Of a stretch of DNA of 64,000 nucleotides, positions 39,939 through 49,208 are shown piece after piece. Source of the DNA: Cellulomonas taurus (GTDB taxonomy: Bacteria; Actinomycetota; Actinomycetes; Actinomycetales; Cellulomonadaceae); NCBI RefSeq assembly GCF_012931845.1, contig NZ_CP051884.1:1674001-1738000 (forward strand), given 5' to 3'. The stretch's first letter is position 1; every line of letters starts with the position of its first letter. A program made the translations under genes and the position numbers. Under the pieces are notes generated by a model, which worked only from the letters and a program-made list of their open reading frames with translations, ran no database searches and was not told where the DNA came from.

Positions 39939-40943
39939 ATGAACTGCCTCGCCCTCACCGGAAGTGATCCAGTACCCCTCGCTGTGATCGCGGTGACCAT
40001 GATCGCGGCCGCCACCGCGCTGATCGTGATCGCTCGCCGCGCACGTGCCCGCCGTCGGGCCGGGGTCGCGCTCACCGCGCTGGCCGCGCTGACCCTGACC
40101 GCTGGACTGTCCTTCACCGGCGCCGGTGGCGCCCAGGCCACGACCGGCGACGGGTGCACCACCAGTACGGGCACGGGCACCGCGACGCCCGCCGGTTCGG
40201 ACACCTCGTCGACGACGGCCCCCGGCACCACCGACACCGGGACCGCCGGTGACGACGCGACGCCGACGACGCCGGTCGAGGACCCAGCTCCGAGCACCCC
40301 GGCCGACCCCGCCACCCCCACCGACCCGAGCACCCCGGCCGACCCCGCCACCCCCACCGACCCGAGCACCCCCACCGACCCCGGCACCCCCACCGACCCG
40401 ACCGACCCGACGGACCCCGCCCTCCCGGTGGACCCCGAGCCCGAGCCCACACCCGAGGACGACCCGCCCGTGACGCCGACCGCCATCGACTACGTGCCGA
40501 GCTTCGCCTCCGATACGCAGGGCCAGCCGTACGGGCTCAACGCCGGTGACACCGTGCACTTCCTCACCGTGACCAACGTCGGGACCGAGGACGGTGCGGA
40601 TCCGATCGTGCTGCTCGTCACCGACAACACCGACGGCCTATGGAACGTCACCGGCCTGCTGGACGGGGACCGGACCGTCGCGGGCGACGTGTCCATGACC
40701 ACGGTCGACGGCGTCCACCGGTTCGAGATCGCCACCCCGATCGCCGCCGGGGAGAGCCGGACGTTCGCCCTCACCGTGCATCACCCGATTTACACGTCGA
40801 CCGATGGCAGCACCGCCCGGCCGAACACCATGCTGACCGTCACGATCTCCGACGAGGTGACCGACGCCGACCACAGCAACAACTCCGCCTCCTTCACCTT
40901 CATCCCGGTCGGCGCTGGGGGCCCGCCGGACGGTGAGGACTGA
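39939..40943 (+). CDS. Secreted protein with Pro-Thr-Asp repeat region
   Basis: 334 residues. An N-terminal membrane helix (about 12-33), a basic loop (RRARARRRAG) and a second hydrophobic stretch (VALTALAALTLTAGLSFTGAGGAQA) suggest a complex signal or two-pass anchor. Residues about 100-175 are a low-complexity stalk of TPTDPSTPADPA-type repeats. The C-terminal domain (YVPSFASDTQG to FTFIPVG) is a beta-sandwich of the DUF11/CARDB kind (VTNVGTEDGAD, DADHSNNSASF). No sorting signal. Probably a surface protein with unknown binding partner. Confidence 0.75.
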   Translation: MNCLALTGSDPVPLAVIAVTMIAAATALIVIARRARARRRAGVALTALAALTLTAGLSFTGAGGAQATTGDGCTTSTGTGTATPAGSDTSSTTAPGTTDTGTAGDDATPTTPVEDPAPSTPADPATPTDPSTPADPATPTDPSTPTDPGTPTDPTDPTDPALPVDPEPEPTPEDDPPVTPTAIDYVPSFASDTQGQPYGLNAGDTVHFLTVTNVGTEDGADPIVLLVTDNTDGLWNVTGLLDGDRTVAGDVSMTTVDGVHRFEIATPIAAGESRTFALTVHHPIYTSTDGSTARPNTMLTVTISDEVTDADHSNNSASFTFIPVGAGGPPDGED

Positions 40944-40950
40944 GGAGTGA

Positions 40951-40982
40951 CGCGTTCACCGGGCGCCAGCCCGGTGAACGCG
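40951..40982 (+). terminator. Terminator hairpin after the Pro-Thr surface protein
   Basis: Perfect 14-bp stem (40951-40964 with 40969-40982) with a GCCA loop, eight bases after the stop at 40943. Confidence 0.8.
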
Positions 40983-41196
40983 GGTCTAGGGACTGACGTG
41001 CCCCGGGTCTCGCGGAGGGCCTGAATCCCGGAGGTCCGGGGCGCTTCACTCGGAAGTCCGATCGCCCATGCCAGGCCGAACCATCCGGGGGCGCTGCTCG
41101 CGGCTCGGGTCCACGCTGTTTCCTCTAGGGATCGCGCGGCGTGCGGTCAGGGTGGGTGGGGTGGTGAGGTGCTCGGCTACGTCGGTTGCTCGGTGA

Positions 41197-41290
41197 TCAG
41201 CGGTAGATCTCGCGGCGATGCCCGACCCGCACGGCCAGGACGAGCAGGACGACCGGGACCAGCAGGATCTGGTCGTGGATCTCGCCAGCA
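41197..41290 (-). pseudogene. Fragment of a RelE/ParE-type toxin gene
   Basis: The minus strand encodes GEIHDQILLVPVVLLVLAV, then RVGHRREIYR and a stop. RelE toxins end in a VxYEIxDxVLLVLVxxVGHRREVYR pattern. A duplicated VLLV segment and the lack of an upstream frame show it is a dead relic. Confidence 0.5.
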
Positions 41291-41421
41291 GTGTCGGCGG
41301 AAGGCACCGCACGCCACGGACCGCCAAGAGATTCTCTCCGTGACGCACGAGCCGATCCCCTCCCCGAGCAGCCCGAGCAGCCTGGACGTGACGCTGTCCT
41401 GCTCCCACCATGTGGTGCGCG

Positions 41422-41940
41422 TCAGCGCTGCTTGCGTCGCCGGTCGGCTTCGAGCGCCTGTCGGTACTCGCCGGTGGTGCGAATGCGCGGTGCGAACAGC
41501 AGGGCGACGAGGTATGCGACGACGAGCAGTCCCCCGCTGAACAGGCCCAGGATGACCGCGATGCTGCGCAGCCAGTCGACGCGGACGTCGGCCCGGGTCG
41601 CGAGCCCGAGGCAGAGGCCACTGATCTGCTTGCCTTCGACGATCCGGCACAGGAACGGAGCGCGTGCTGCGGGTGCGGTTACGTCGTCCGGGGCGATGGG
41701 GCCGAACTGCTCCAGAAGACGCGTCGTCACGCTCTCGTCGATCCGGCCTCCGTCGTCGAGGATGCGCTGGAGCTGATCGCCGATCGCTGCCTCGACGTCG
41801 CGGACGGTCTCATCGCCGGTAGGGCTGGCGCCCATCGCCGTGCGCGCCCGCGCGAGGAACTCGAGGATCAGTACCCGTGCTTCCGCGCTCATCGGGAATG
41901 CGCCGCCGTGTCCGGCGAGAGCGAGATCAGTCATGGTCAT
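41422..41940 (-). CDS. PspC domain membrane protein
   Basis: 172 residues. The ATG at 41940 overlaps the PadR stop (ATGA) and AGGA precedes it. Residues about 15-70 are a helical HAAS-like segment (ILEFLARARTAMG, DVEAAIGDQLQRILDD). From 105 a PspC domain (CRIVEGKQISGLCLGLATRADVRVDWLRSI) is followed by a membrane helix and a basic tail. The combination PadR plus HAAS-type membrane protein is a frequent operon of actinobacteria and firmicutes. Confidence 0.85.
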   Translation of the reverse strand: MTMTDLALAGHGGAFPMSAEARVLILEFLARARTAMGASPTGDETVRDVEAAIGDQLQRILDDGGRIDESVTTRLLEQFGPIAPDDVTAPAARAPFLCRIVEGKQISGLCLGLATRADVRVDWLRSIAVILGLFSGGLLVVAYLVALLFAPRIRTTGEYRQALEADRRRKQR

Positions 41941-42254
41941 CGTCCTATCGAATCGAGCGTCGTCGCGAGGGTGTGGATGTATGTGCGGAACGCGTCGAGC
42001 TGCTGTCGGCCGAGCTCGGAGATCGCCAGGTACTTCCTGGGCGGACCAGTGGGCGACTCGCGCCACTCGTGCGTGACCAGCCCCTCTCGGCGCAGTCGGC
42101 TGATCAGCGGGTGAAGCGTCCCGTCCTGGACCGGGAACCCTGAGGCTCGAAGGGCTTCCGCGATCTCCCCCGCATAGCGCTGTTCGTGCTCGACGGCCGC
42201 GAGGACGGCCGGCTCGAGCATTCCCCGGCGGAGTGCGGCCAGTTTCGCTTCCAT
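41937..42254 (-). CDS. PadR family regulator
   Basis: 105 residues, a short PadR with winged HTH: LEPAVLAAVEHEQRYAGEIAEAL, DGTLHPLISRLRREGLVTHEW, PRKYLAISELGRQQL. It overlaps the PspC gene and is likely its regulator. Two GGTACC boxes 18 bp apart lie just upstream (42258-42263 and 42276-42281). Confidence 0.92.
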   Translation of the reverse strand: MEAKLAALRRGMLEPAVLAAVEHEQRYAGEIAEALRASGFPVQDGTLHPLISRLRREGLVTHEWRESPTGPPRKYLAISELGRQQLDAFRTYIHTLATTLDSIGR

Positions 42255-42581
42255 GCCGGTACCTTACTGCGGCACGGTACCTAGCGCCAGCAAACGCCGC
42301 ATCCCGCCAGGTCCGAGGACGGTGCGCGACACCGGGCTCCGTGACCACTCAGCGAGGGATGAGGTGCGGACTACCCAGGAGCTGCGTGGAAACACGGGTG
42401 CCGACGACCGCTCCGGCACCTACCGGCGTACCCAGGTATTGCTCGGAACTCCCCGGGGCCGGACGCCGATGGCGCCCATGCATCGAGACCTCTGCCCCGA
42501 TCCACCGACCATGGCGGGGGCTCCCCCACGAGCGACTCATCGAGTGCGCCGGCGGTACGCGGCGCAGGATCTGGAGACGTG
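42255..42581. promoter_or_regulatory. Divergent promoter region of padR and the third RCC1 gene
   Basis: 327 bp. The two GGTACC boxes near padR (42258-42263, 42276-42281) are a candidate PadR site. No gene-sized frame or hairpin was found in the rest. Confidence 0.5.
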
Positions 42582-45104
42582 ATGGACGCACGACACGGCA
42601 TGACCCGCGGACCGCGCCGGTTCCGGTGGCGTGCGGCGGTGGGTATCGCCGCGGCGCTCCTGATGTCGGCGGTCGGATCCGTCGGCGCGGCGGCGGTCGA
42701 GGTGGCGCCGAACGGCGGACCGGTGGCCGGTGGCACCAGGGTGACGATCACCGGCGGGGAGATCGCGGTCGGTGCCGCCTCCATCGGTGAGCGGCAGATG
42801 CTCCTCCGACTCTCCGACGGCACGCTGTGGGGCGTCGGCAACAGCACCGTGGGTGAGCTCGGGCTCGGATCCGGTGTGAACTTCGCGCCGGATCCGATGC
42901 CGGTTCCGCTGCCGGCCGGGGTGAGCGTCGCCTCCGTCACCTCGGGCCAACGCGCGGGCTATCTGGTGACGTCGGAGGGTGCCCTCTACAGCACCGGGTA
43001 CAACGGCTACGGCGAGCTCGGCACCGGCGATTTCGCGCAGCTCTCGGAGTTCACGCCAGCCGCCTTGCCGGCCGGTGTGACCGTCGCCTCGGTGCACCCC
43101 ATGCACTATGCGGTCCTGGTCCTGGACCCCACCGGCGGCGTCTACGGAGCGGGGGCGAACTTCGACGGGCGTCTCGCCGCGACCGCGCCCAGCTACAACC
43201 CCACCTTCGTCCCGGCGGACATGCCCGACGGCGTGCGGTTCACCGCCCTGGACACCGGGGACGACCATGCGATCGCCCTGGACGCGAACGGCGTGGTCTA
43301 CACCTGGGGCGACAACGCCGCGGGTCAGCTCGGCGACGGCACCACCACCGACAGCGGGCAGATCCGCCCGGTCGAGGGTCTGCCCACCGACTCCGCGGTG
43401 GTCGGGGTGGCCGCGGGCCATCGGCACAGTGCGGTGTTGCTCGCCGACGGCCGGGTGTACGCCTGGGGCGCGAACGCGAGCTACGAGCTGGGCAACGGCA
43501 CCACCAGCGGCCCCGCACTGAGCCCGGTTCCGGTCACGGGCCTGCCGCCGATCGTCCGGCTCCAGGCTGCCGGCACGCGCACTGTGGCGGTGGATGTCGA
43601 CGGCACCGGCTGGATCTGGGGCGGGGGGTGGGGCGACGCCGCGCTGGTCGCCGCACCCGACAGTGCGGGTGTGGTCCAGGGCGACAGCGCCGGCCGGGTG
43701 TTCGTCCCCAGCCGGCTCCTGGTGCCCGGGGATGCGGCCCTGGACACCCTGGTCCTCGCCCCCACCTCACTGGTCGTGCGCACGGCCGCGGGTGACTGGC
43801 TGGGCACCAGCGACTACAACCAGACCGCCCACATCGGCAACGGCACCGAACAACTGTTCCCGATCCCGCTGGAGCCGACCCTGGCCCTGGCTCCCGACTC
43901 CGCGGACTTCGGCGGTGTTCGCGGGTCCGACCCCACGGTCACCGGCCCCCGCACTCTCAGCGTCGTCACCCCGGCGCACCCCGAGGGCCCGGTGGATGTC
44001 CGGCTGCACTGGATCTGGAACCGCGACGCCGCAGCCACCGGACCGGTGGAGACGCTGGCGCAGGGATTCGTCTACGCGGCGGTGCCACAGATCGTGACGC
44101 CGACCGTACCGGGCGCTGTGCTCGGGCAGCCCTACCAGGCCGTGGTGCAGGCCGACGGGACCGGTCCGCTCCGGTTCGAGGTCGTCGACGGCGAGCTACC
44201 GGCCGGGCTCCTGCTCGACCCGGACACCGGGACGATCACCGGGACCCCGTCCGCAGCCGGTGTCACGTCGTTCCTGATCCGGGTCACCGGTCCGGGCGGC
44301 TCGGACGAGCAGCGCTACACGGTGCAGGTCGCCGTCGCACCGTCCTGGGTGACCCAGGACCTGCCGGAGGGCACGGTGGGCGATCCGTACCGGACCGCGT
44401 TGGTCGCCGAAGGCGACCCGATGATCGGCTACTCCGTCCTCGATGGTGCGTGGCCCCCGGGGATCTCCCTCGACCCGGAGACCGGACAGCTGGCCGGAAC
44501 GCCCTCCGCGGCCGGCAGCTTCACCGTGCAGGTCCGGGCCGCCAACGACTCCGGGACGGCCGACCGGACATTCGTGCTCCGGGTGGGGACGGCGCCCTCG
44601 ATCACCACGACGGCCTTGCCCGGTGGCACGGCGGGGGTCGCCTACCGTGCGGCCCTGACCGCCGACGGCGACGGTCCCCTGCGGTGGAGTGCCGAGGGAC
44701 TGCCCGCCGGGCTCACCCTCGACGCCTCGACCGGGGAGGTCACCGGCAGCCCGGTGTCCGACGGCACGTTCACCGTCCGGGTGTCGGTCGACAACGATCA
44801 CGGCACCGACGCCCGGGAGTTCACCCTGGTCGTCGTCGCCTCGCCGGTGATCCCCGACCCGGGCGACGGCTCCGGCGGCTCATCCGCTGACGCGGGTTCG
44901 TCGGGGTCGGCAGGTTCCCCGGGTGCGGCGGCTTCGCCGGGCGCGTCAGGTACGGCCGCGGGCTCACCGGGTCTGGCGGGTCTGCCGATCACGGGGTCGG
45001 TCCACGCGTCCACGCAGGCGATCGCCGCGCTGGGGTTGATCGTCGCGGGTGGGCTCCTGAGTGTCGCGGCTTTCCGTGGGCGACTCCGGCAGCGCCGGCA
45101 CTGA
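42582..45104 (+). CDS. Secreted RCC1-repeat protein with Ig-like domains and LPITG anchor
   Basis: 840 residues from an ATG with GGAG five bases upstream. Signal peptide to about 35. RCC1-like repeats cover about 45-400 (GVGNSTVGELGLG, YSTGYNGYGELGTG, YTWGDNAAGQLGDG, YAWGANASYELGNG), then a TIG-like part and three He_PIG-type Ig domains, each with an LPxGLxLDxxTGxxxGxP signature. A Gly/Ser/Ala stalk precedes LPITG, a membrane helix and Arg residues: a class D/C type sorting signal, unlike the LAHTG of the two paralogues. Its last 141 bases overlap the convergent WYL gene. Confidence 0.87.
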   Translation: MDARHGMTRGPRRFRWRAAVGIAAALLMSAVGSVGAAAVEVAPNGGPVAGGTRVTITGGEIAVGAASIGERQMLLRLSDGTLWGVGNSTVGELGLGSGVNFAPDPMPVPLPAGVSVASVTSGQRAGYLVTSEGALYSTGYNGYGELGTGDFAQLSEFTPAALPAGVTVASVHPMHYAVLVLDPTGGVYGAGANFDGRLAATAPSYNPTFVPADMPDGVRFTALDTGDDHAIALDANGVVYTWGDNAAGQLGDGTTTDSGQIRPVEGLPTDSAVVGVAAGHRHSAVLLADGRVYAWGANASYELGNGTTSGPALSPVPVTGLPPIVRLQAAGTRTVAVDVDGTGWIWGGGWGDAALVAAPDSAGVVQGDSAGRVFVPSRLLVPGDAALDTLVLAPTSLVVRTAAGDWLGTSDYNQTAHIGNGTEQLFPIPLEPTLALAPDSADFGGVRGSDPTVTGPRTLSVVTPAHPEGPVDVRLHWIWNRDAAATGPVETLAQGFVYAAVPQIVTPTVPGAVLGQPYQAVVQADGTGPLRFEVVDGELPAGLLLDPDTGTITGTPSAAGVTSFLIRVTGPGGSDEQRYTVQVAVAPSWVTQDLPEGTVGDPYRTALVAEGDPMIGYSVLDGAWPPGISLDPETGQLAGTPSAAGSFTVQVRAANDSGTADRTFVLRVGTAPSITTTALPGGTAGVAYRAALTADGDGPLRWSAEGLPAGLTLDASTGEVTGSPVSDGTFTVRVSVDNDHGTDAREFTLVVVASPVIPDPGDGSGGSSADAGSSGSAGSPGAAASPGASGTAAGSPGLAGLPITGSVHASTQAIAALGLIVAGGLLSVAAFRGRLRQRRH

Positions 45105-46088
45105 GGCAGGCGTCGGACCGTCGTCGGCGGCCGCCCGCAGCAATCGGGTGGCCGCCGTGCGGACGAGCTCGCGGAGTTCCGGCGGACCCTCGATCAGCAC
45201 GGTGCAGGCGAGGCCCGTGATGGCCGAGGGCAGCCAGTCCAGTGCGTCGGCGTGGATCTCCGCCCGGTGCCAGGGGCTGCTGTCACCCGGCCCCGCGTCC
45301 CGGCGCCGGAGGCGCGCGACGGACGGCGGGAGGTGCTCGCGGATGTGCTGCTCGGTGGCGTTGATGTGCAGCACGACCGTCCAGCGGTAGGTCCCGGTCG
45401 CGAAGTGCTCCTCCAGCCACGACCTCGTGTCGCCGCGTTCGGGTGCGGGGAACCGCTCCGGCAGCGCACGGGCCGTGCTGATCCGGTCGACCCGGAAGGC
45501 GCGGTCCGCTCCCCTGTCGACGTCGAAGGCGACGAGGTACCAGCGGTCGGATCGGGCGACCAGGTCGATCGGCTGGACCGTGCGCGACGAGGGAACGCCG
45601 TCACCGTTGCGGTAGCGCAGCTCGACGACCTGATGGGAGGCGGTCGCTTGCGCCATCGTGAGCATCACGCCGGGAGCCGGGTCGGCTCGGCCCGTCACCA
45701 CCGACCGCCGGATCAGGGCGAGTGCGGCGTCGCCACGTTCAGTGTCCTGGGGTCGCATCGCGCGCCGGATCTTGGCCAGGGCTGTCTGCGCGGCGCCGTC
45801 CCGCTCCCCCGCCGGTGACCGGGTGTGCGCGAGCCCCAGGAAGACGGCGACCGCCTCGTCGCCGGTGAACGTGATCGGCAGGACGCGCGAGCCCGGCGCG
45901 AGGCGATAACCCCCGTAGCGTCCGCGCAGCGACTCGATGTGGATACCCGCAACGACCAGGCGGGCGACGTCCCGGCGCACCGTGCGCTCGTCTACCTCCA
46001 GCCGCCGCGCCAGGTCGGCCGTGGAGCAAACGGCTGCGGACTGCAGCAGGTCCAACAGCCGCAACGCGCGGACGACGGGATCAGCCAT
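44964..46088 (-). CDS. WYL-domain (YafY-type) regulator
   Basis: 374 residues. N-terminal HTH (LRLLDLLQSAAVCSTADLARRLEVDERTVRRDVARL), GxYGGYRLAPG wing, WYL domain at 145-210 (VVELRYRNGDG, RTVQPIDLVARSDRWYLVAFD, RVDRI) and the C-terminal WCX part. The last 45 residues are a basic, low-complexity tail that lies entirely opposite the end of the RCC1 gene. ATG at 46097 is an alternative start. It is divergent from the VOC gene, which it may control. Confidence 0.9.
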   Translation of the reverse strand: MADPVVRALRLLDLLQSAAVCSTADLARRLEVDERTVRRDVARLVVAGIHIESLRGRYGGYRLAPGSRVLPITFTGDEAVAVFLGLAHTRSPAGERDGAAQTALAKIRRAMRPQDTERGDAALALIRRSVVTGRADPAPGVMLTMAQATASHQVVELRYRNGDGVPSSRTVQPIDLVARSDRWYLVAFDVDRGADRAFRVDRISTARALPERFPAPERGDTRSWLEEHFATGTYRWTVVLHINATEQHIREHLPPSVARLRRRDAGPGDSSPWHRAEIHADALDWLPSAITGLACTVLIEGPPELRELVRTAATRLLRAAADDGPTPASVPALPESPTESRDTQEPTRDDQPQRGDRLRGRVDRPRDRQTRQTR

Positions 46089-46197
46089 GGACCACATCGT
46101 CGCTCGAATACCGGACAGATACCGCCCGGTTGCACGCCTACGGTCGCGGCGTGACCCGGTCCACGGTCACGACCCACCACCCCTGAGGAGCACCGCG

Positions 46198-46608
46198 ATG
46201 AACCTGGCCGCCACCCGCATCTTCACCGACGACGTCGACGCGCTGGTCGCGTTCTACGAGCAGGTCACCGGCATCGCCGCCGCCCGCGTCCACCCGATGT
46301 TCGCCGAACTGCGCACCCCGACCGGCACGCTGGCGATCGCCAGCACCGCCACGGTGCCGCTGCTCGGAGCGGACGCCGCCCGGGGCGGTGCGAACCGCAG
46401 CGTCGCGCTGGACTTCCTGGTCGACGACGTCGACGAGACCTACCGCGCGCTGCGCGGTGGGGTGAGCGCCTTCGTCCATCAGCCGACGGACATGCCGTGG
46501 GGAAACCGGTCGCTGCTCGTGCGGGATCCGGACGGCAACCTGATCAACTTCTTCACGCCGGTGACCGCGGCCGCGGGCGAGCGGTTCGCGACGCGGCCGC
46601 AGGAATAG
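46198..46608 (+). CDS. VOC (glyoxalase/bleomycin resistance) family protein
   Basis: 136 residues: paired beta-alpha-beta-beta-beta units, with TRIFTDDVDALVAFYEQVTG at the start, VALDFLVDDVDETYRAL in the middle and LLVRDPDGNLINFFTP at the end. The Glu/His metal ligands typical of dioxygenases are partly missing, so substrate is open. GAGGAG before the ATG. Divergent from the WYL regulator. Confidence 0.9.
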   Translation: MNLAATRIFTDDVDALVAFYEQVTGIAAARVHPMFAELRTPTGTLAIASTATVPLLGADAARGGANRSVALDFLVDDVDETYRALRGGVSAFVHQPTDMPWGNRSLLVRDPDGNLINFFTPVTAAAGERFATRPQE

Positions 46609-46817
46609 GCGGGCGAGTCAGGACCCGTCGTCTCCGGTCGCGTCGCATTCCCTATGTGTCAACTGTGCACAACTGGGCGCAACCTGGTGACTCACTGTGG
46701 GCCATTCCCTAGCGTGGCAGCACCGCGGGAGCCCTGACGAGCGATATCGCACGTCGGGGAACCCGACGGCGGGGCCGGGTCACACGGGCGCCGGCCGGCA
46801 CACTTCCAGGGGGACGT

Positions 46818-48197
46818 ATGCAGCGCTTATCCAGACGATTGACCACAGCGACGGTCGCGGTCGCGGTGATGGTGGTCGGCGGTTCGCTCACGGCGGTCGC
46901 CGACTCTGCTGATCCGACCGCTTCGGAACCGTCGGCGGTCCTCGCCGCACGCGGTGACGACTCACCACCAGTGGTCGAGCTGCTCTCCGAGGACGGGGTG
47001 TCGGCCATCTCCCGGCTCGACGCGGCGGCACCCGGGCCTGCGGCGCGCTCGGTTCCCGACGACAGCTGTACCGGCCCGGACGGCGAGGGTCTCGAGGTGT
47101 GCGTGACGGTCGGCGGTGAGCTCACCCCACCCGAGTTGGAAGCAGCCGAACGGGACCTCGCCGCACGGTCCGCGGCGGCGCCCGCACCAGGCGCCCAGGC
47201 GCGCGGTGACGTCACGATCGCGGCGATGCAGCCGTTGCCCCAGTGGTGCTTGGACCAGGGTGTCGCCAACACGATGTGGATCACTCGCACGCCAGGCTGC
47301 GGGATCTACGCCGGCACCCTGACGGTCACGCGTACCACCAACGGCGTGACCTCCGTCGTCGGAACGATGAACTTCTTGACCTACCGGTACGTGTACACCG
47401 TGCAGAGCCTGACCACGGTGTGGGCGAACCAGGTCCAGGTCTCCCCCACCATCATCACCGGCGAGGCGTCGGGCACCCAGATCTCGGGCACCGCCCTGTG
47501 CGGCGGCACCGCGTGCGTGCCGGTCAGTCAGACCTTCCCCGTCCAGGTGCCGGGGGTGAACGGCAACGCGAAAGGGGAGTCGTACTTCGAGTGGCCGGCG
47601 GTGCTCGGCAGCTCGGGTACCGCGACCCCCTCATGGCAGATCACGTTCAAGGCGCCGTCGGCCCAGAACCCGGCGGGCTACAGCCCCACCGCGACGCCGG
47701 TGGTCCGGTGCGACCAGGCGCTGCCCGGGTCGACGAGCGTCGGCTGTGTGATCCCGGGCGCGACACCGGAGCTGACGTACCCGCTCAGCGGATACCCCGA
47801 GTTCGGTGCCCATCTGCTCAACGCCGAGACCAGCGGGCTGCCGGGTTCCTGGTACACCGGGGTCCCCTTGCACCGGCTGACCAATGCCACGCTGCGCCAG
47901 CAGAACCGGGACACGGCCTGCCCCGGCTCGTACAACCGACCGACCGGCAAGACATGTGACGAATACCCCTTCGCCTCGACGTGGGAAGGTGCTTTCACCG
48001 GTGCGGGTGGCGTCGGAGGGCGAACATTCTCCTTCTGCCAGATTCCCCAACTGCCGACCGGTGTCAGCGGACCGGGGTACAGCGCCTGCATGATCGACGA
48101 GAACGAGAACTCCTATGCGGGCAATCAGCTCAACAGCGTGCTGTACGTTCCGTTCAGAGTCATCGAGGGTGATGCGTTCTACGTGACGATCACCTGA
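46818..48197 (+). CDS. Secreted NucA/NucB-type deoxyribonuclease
   Basis: 459 residues. Signal peptide with AVA-DS cleavage near 29. The middle 250 residues are a beta-rich region without a known match. The C-terminal 100 residues fit DNase_NucA_NucB: RPTGKTCDEYPFASTWEGA holds the catalytic acid region, and ENSYAGNQLNSVL followed by VIEGDAFYVTI closes the domain. Several Cys pairs suggest disulfides, as expected for an exported protein. CCAGGGGG lies about eight bases before the ATG. The following gene starts 26 bases after the stop and may be a partner. Confidence 0.85.
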   Translation: MQRLSRRLTTATVAVAVMVVGGSLTAVADSADPTASEPSAVLAARGDDSPPVVELLSEDGVSAISRLDAAAPGPAARSVPDDSCTGPDGEGLEVCVTVGGELTPPELEAAERDLAARSAAAPAPGAQARGDVTIAAMQPLPQWCLDQGVANTMWITRTPGCGIYAGTLTVTRTTNGVTSVVGTMNFLTYRYVYTVQSLTTVWANQVQVSPTIITGEASGTQISGTALCGGTACVPVSQTFPVQVPGVNGNAKGESYFEWPAVLGSSGTATPSWQITFKAPSAQNPAGYSPTATPVVRCDQALPGSTSVGCVIPGATPELTYPLSGYPEFGAHLLNAETSGLPGSWYTGVPLHRLTNATLRQQNRDTACPGSYNRPTGKTCDEYPFASTWEGAFTGAGGVGGRTFSFCQIPQLPTGVSGPGYSACMIDENENSYAGNQLNSVLYVPFRVIEGDAFYVTIT

Positions 48198-48223
48198 CCG
48201 CGACGGCCAGTGAGGTGGGGCAG

Positions 48224-48826
48224 ATGCAGTACGTGACCTGGGCCGACGACCGCGGTCTCGACCTCCGGGGTGCTGACATCTCGCCCCGCCTCACCGGCGT
48301 CTTGGGCGGACTCGTGCAGCAGGTGCCCGGCGCCGCTGCGCGGATCAGGACCGGGATCGTGTCCGGCCCCGTGACGGTCACCGTGCAGCGCGCCGACCGA
48401 GCTCCTGCCGAGGTGTCACCAGGATGGGAGGACGTCGTGGAGGTCGGCTGTCGCGTGACGGACGGCCAGGTCGCCGTGGCCGGTCCCTACGCCGACGACC
48501 CCGACAGCGCCGCCGCGCTCGTCGCGCCCGGAATCGTCTGGTTCAGACTCCGGGTGCACGCGCGCGGCCGCGACGCGGGCGACGACCTCACCACCACCGA
48601 CCCGCATGAGGAATACCTCCTGATCACCTGGCCGGCCGAGCCCTCTCCCCCGACGGTGGTGGCCGCGCACTCGAGGATCGCCCGCCGGAACCTCACCGCC
48701 CCGCCACCGTCCGCGGCGGCCGTCCGCGGCGTCGACGCATCGTCCGACCGAGACCGCGAACGACGGGCGGCGGCCCAGGACAACCTCCTCAGGATCAGCC
48801 GGGAGCACCAGCGCGGGCGCCGGTGA
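48224..48826 (+). CDS. Hypothetical protein downstream of the secreted nuclease
   Basis: 200 residues from the ATG at 48224 (GAGGTGGGG just before it). Cytoplasmic, beta-rich: WEDVVEVGCRVTDGQVAVAG, VWFRLRVHARGRDAGDD and HEEYLLITWPAEPSPP are reminiscent of a family frequent in Streptomyces. In Bacillus the NucA nuclease is followed by its inhibitor Nin (ComJ), of similar overall layout, so an inhibitor role is possible. The C terminus is disordered and charged. Function inferred from position only. Confidence 0.65.
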   Translation: MQYVTWADDRGLDLRGADISPRLTGVLGGLVQQVPGAAARIRTGIVSGPVTVTVQRADRAPAEVSPGWEDVVEVGCRVTDGQVAVAGPYADDPDSAAALVAPGIVWFRLRVHARGRDAGDDLTTTDPHEEYLLITWPAEPSPPTVVAAHSRIARRNLTAPPPSAAAVRGVDASSDRDRERRAAAQDNLLRISREHQRGRR

Positions 48827-48865
48827 GGACCCGCCACCGGCGGCGGTGCCGGACCCGCGGGGTGG

Positions 48866-49204
48866 TCAGCGGTGATGCGGCGGCGTGTCGTAGCGCAGGT
48901 GCTCGGCCTGGTGCAGCACGTTGAGGACGAGTGCGTCGATGTGCTCGTTGGCCAGCCGATAGTGCACGGTGGCCCCCTCGCGCCGGGTGGTGACCAGGCG
49001 ACCGGTCCGCAGCTTGGCGAGGTGCTGGGAGATCCCGGGCACCGGTCGCGCGAGCCGCTCGGCGATCGCCCCGACCGACAGCTCGCCGTCGTGGAGCAGC
49101 GCCAGGATTGCCAGGCGGGTCCGGTCGGCGAGCAGGCGCAGCACCTCGACGGCGGTGTCGAGCTCGGCGTCGGGGACGGTTCCCCGGGTGGTCTCGGTGC
49201 TCAC
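48866..49204 (-). CDS. ArsR family regulator
   Basis: 112 residues. Winged HTH: LRLLADRTRLAILALLHDGELSVGAIAERL, PGISQHLAKLRTGRLVTTRREG. C-terminal DALVLNVLHQAEH has His residues such as found in the alpha5 metal site of SmtB/NmtR-type sensors; the CVCD arsenite motif is absent. It starts four bases after the MFS stop, so both are one operon. It probably senses a metal and controls the exporter. Confidence 0.92.
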   Translation of the reverse strand: MSTETTRGTVPDAELDTAVEVLRLLADRTRLAILALLHDGELSVGAIAERLARPVPGISQHLAKLRTGRLVTTRREGATVHYRLANEHIDALVLNVLHQAEHLRYDTPPHHR

Positions 49205-49208
49205 GGTC

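Larger units (their letters stand above)
40944..41421. other. 478-bp region: terminator, RelE remnant, otherwise empty
   Basis: Holds the terminator at 40951-40982 and, on the minus strand, a fragment of a RelE-type toxin gene at about 41197-41290. Nothing else is supported. Confidence 0.55.

Noticed and set aside
40230-40440. Short tandem repeats in the surface protein considered as a CRISPR array
   Set aside because: The repeats are in-frame Thr-Pro-Asp codons with no unique spacers.
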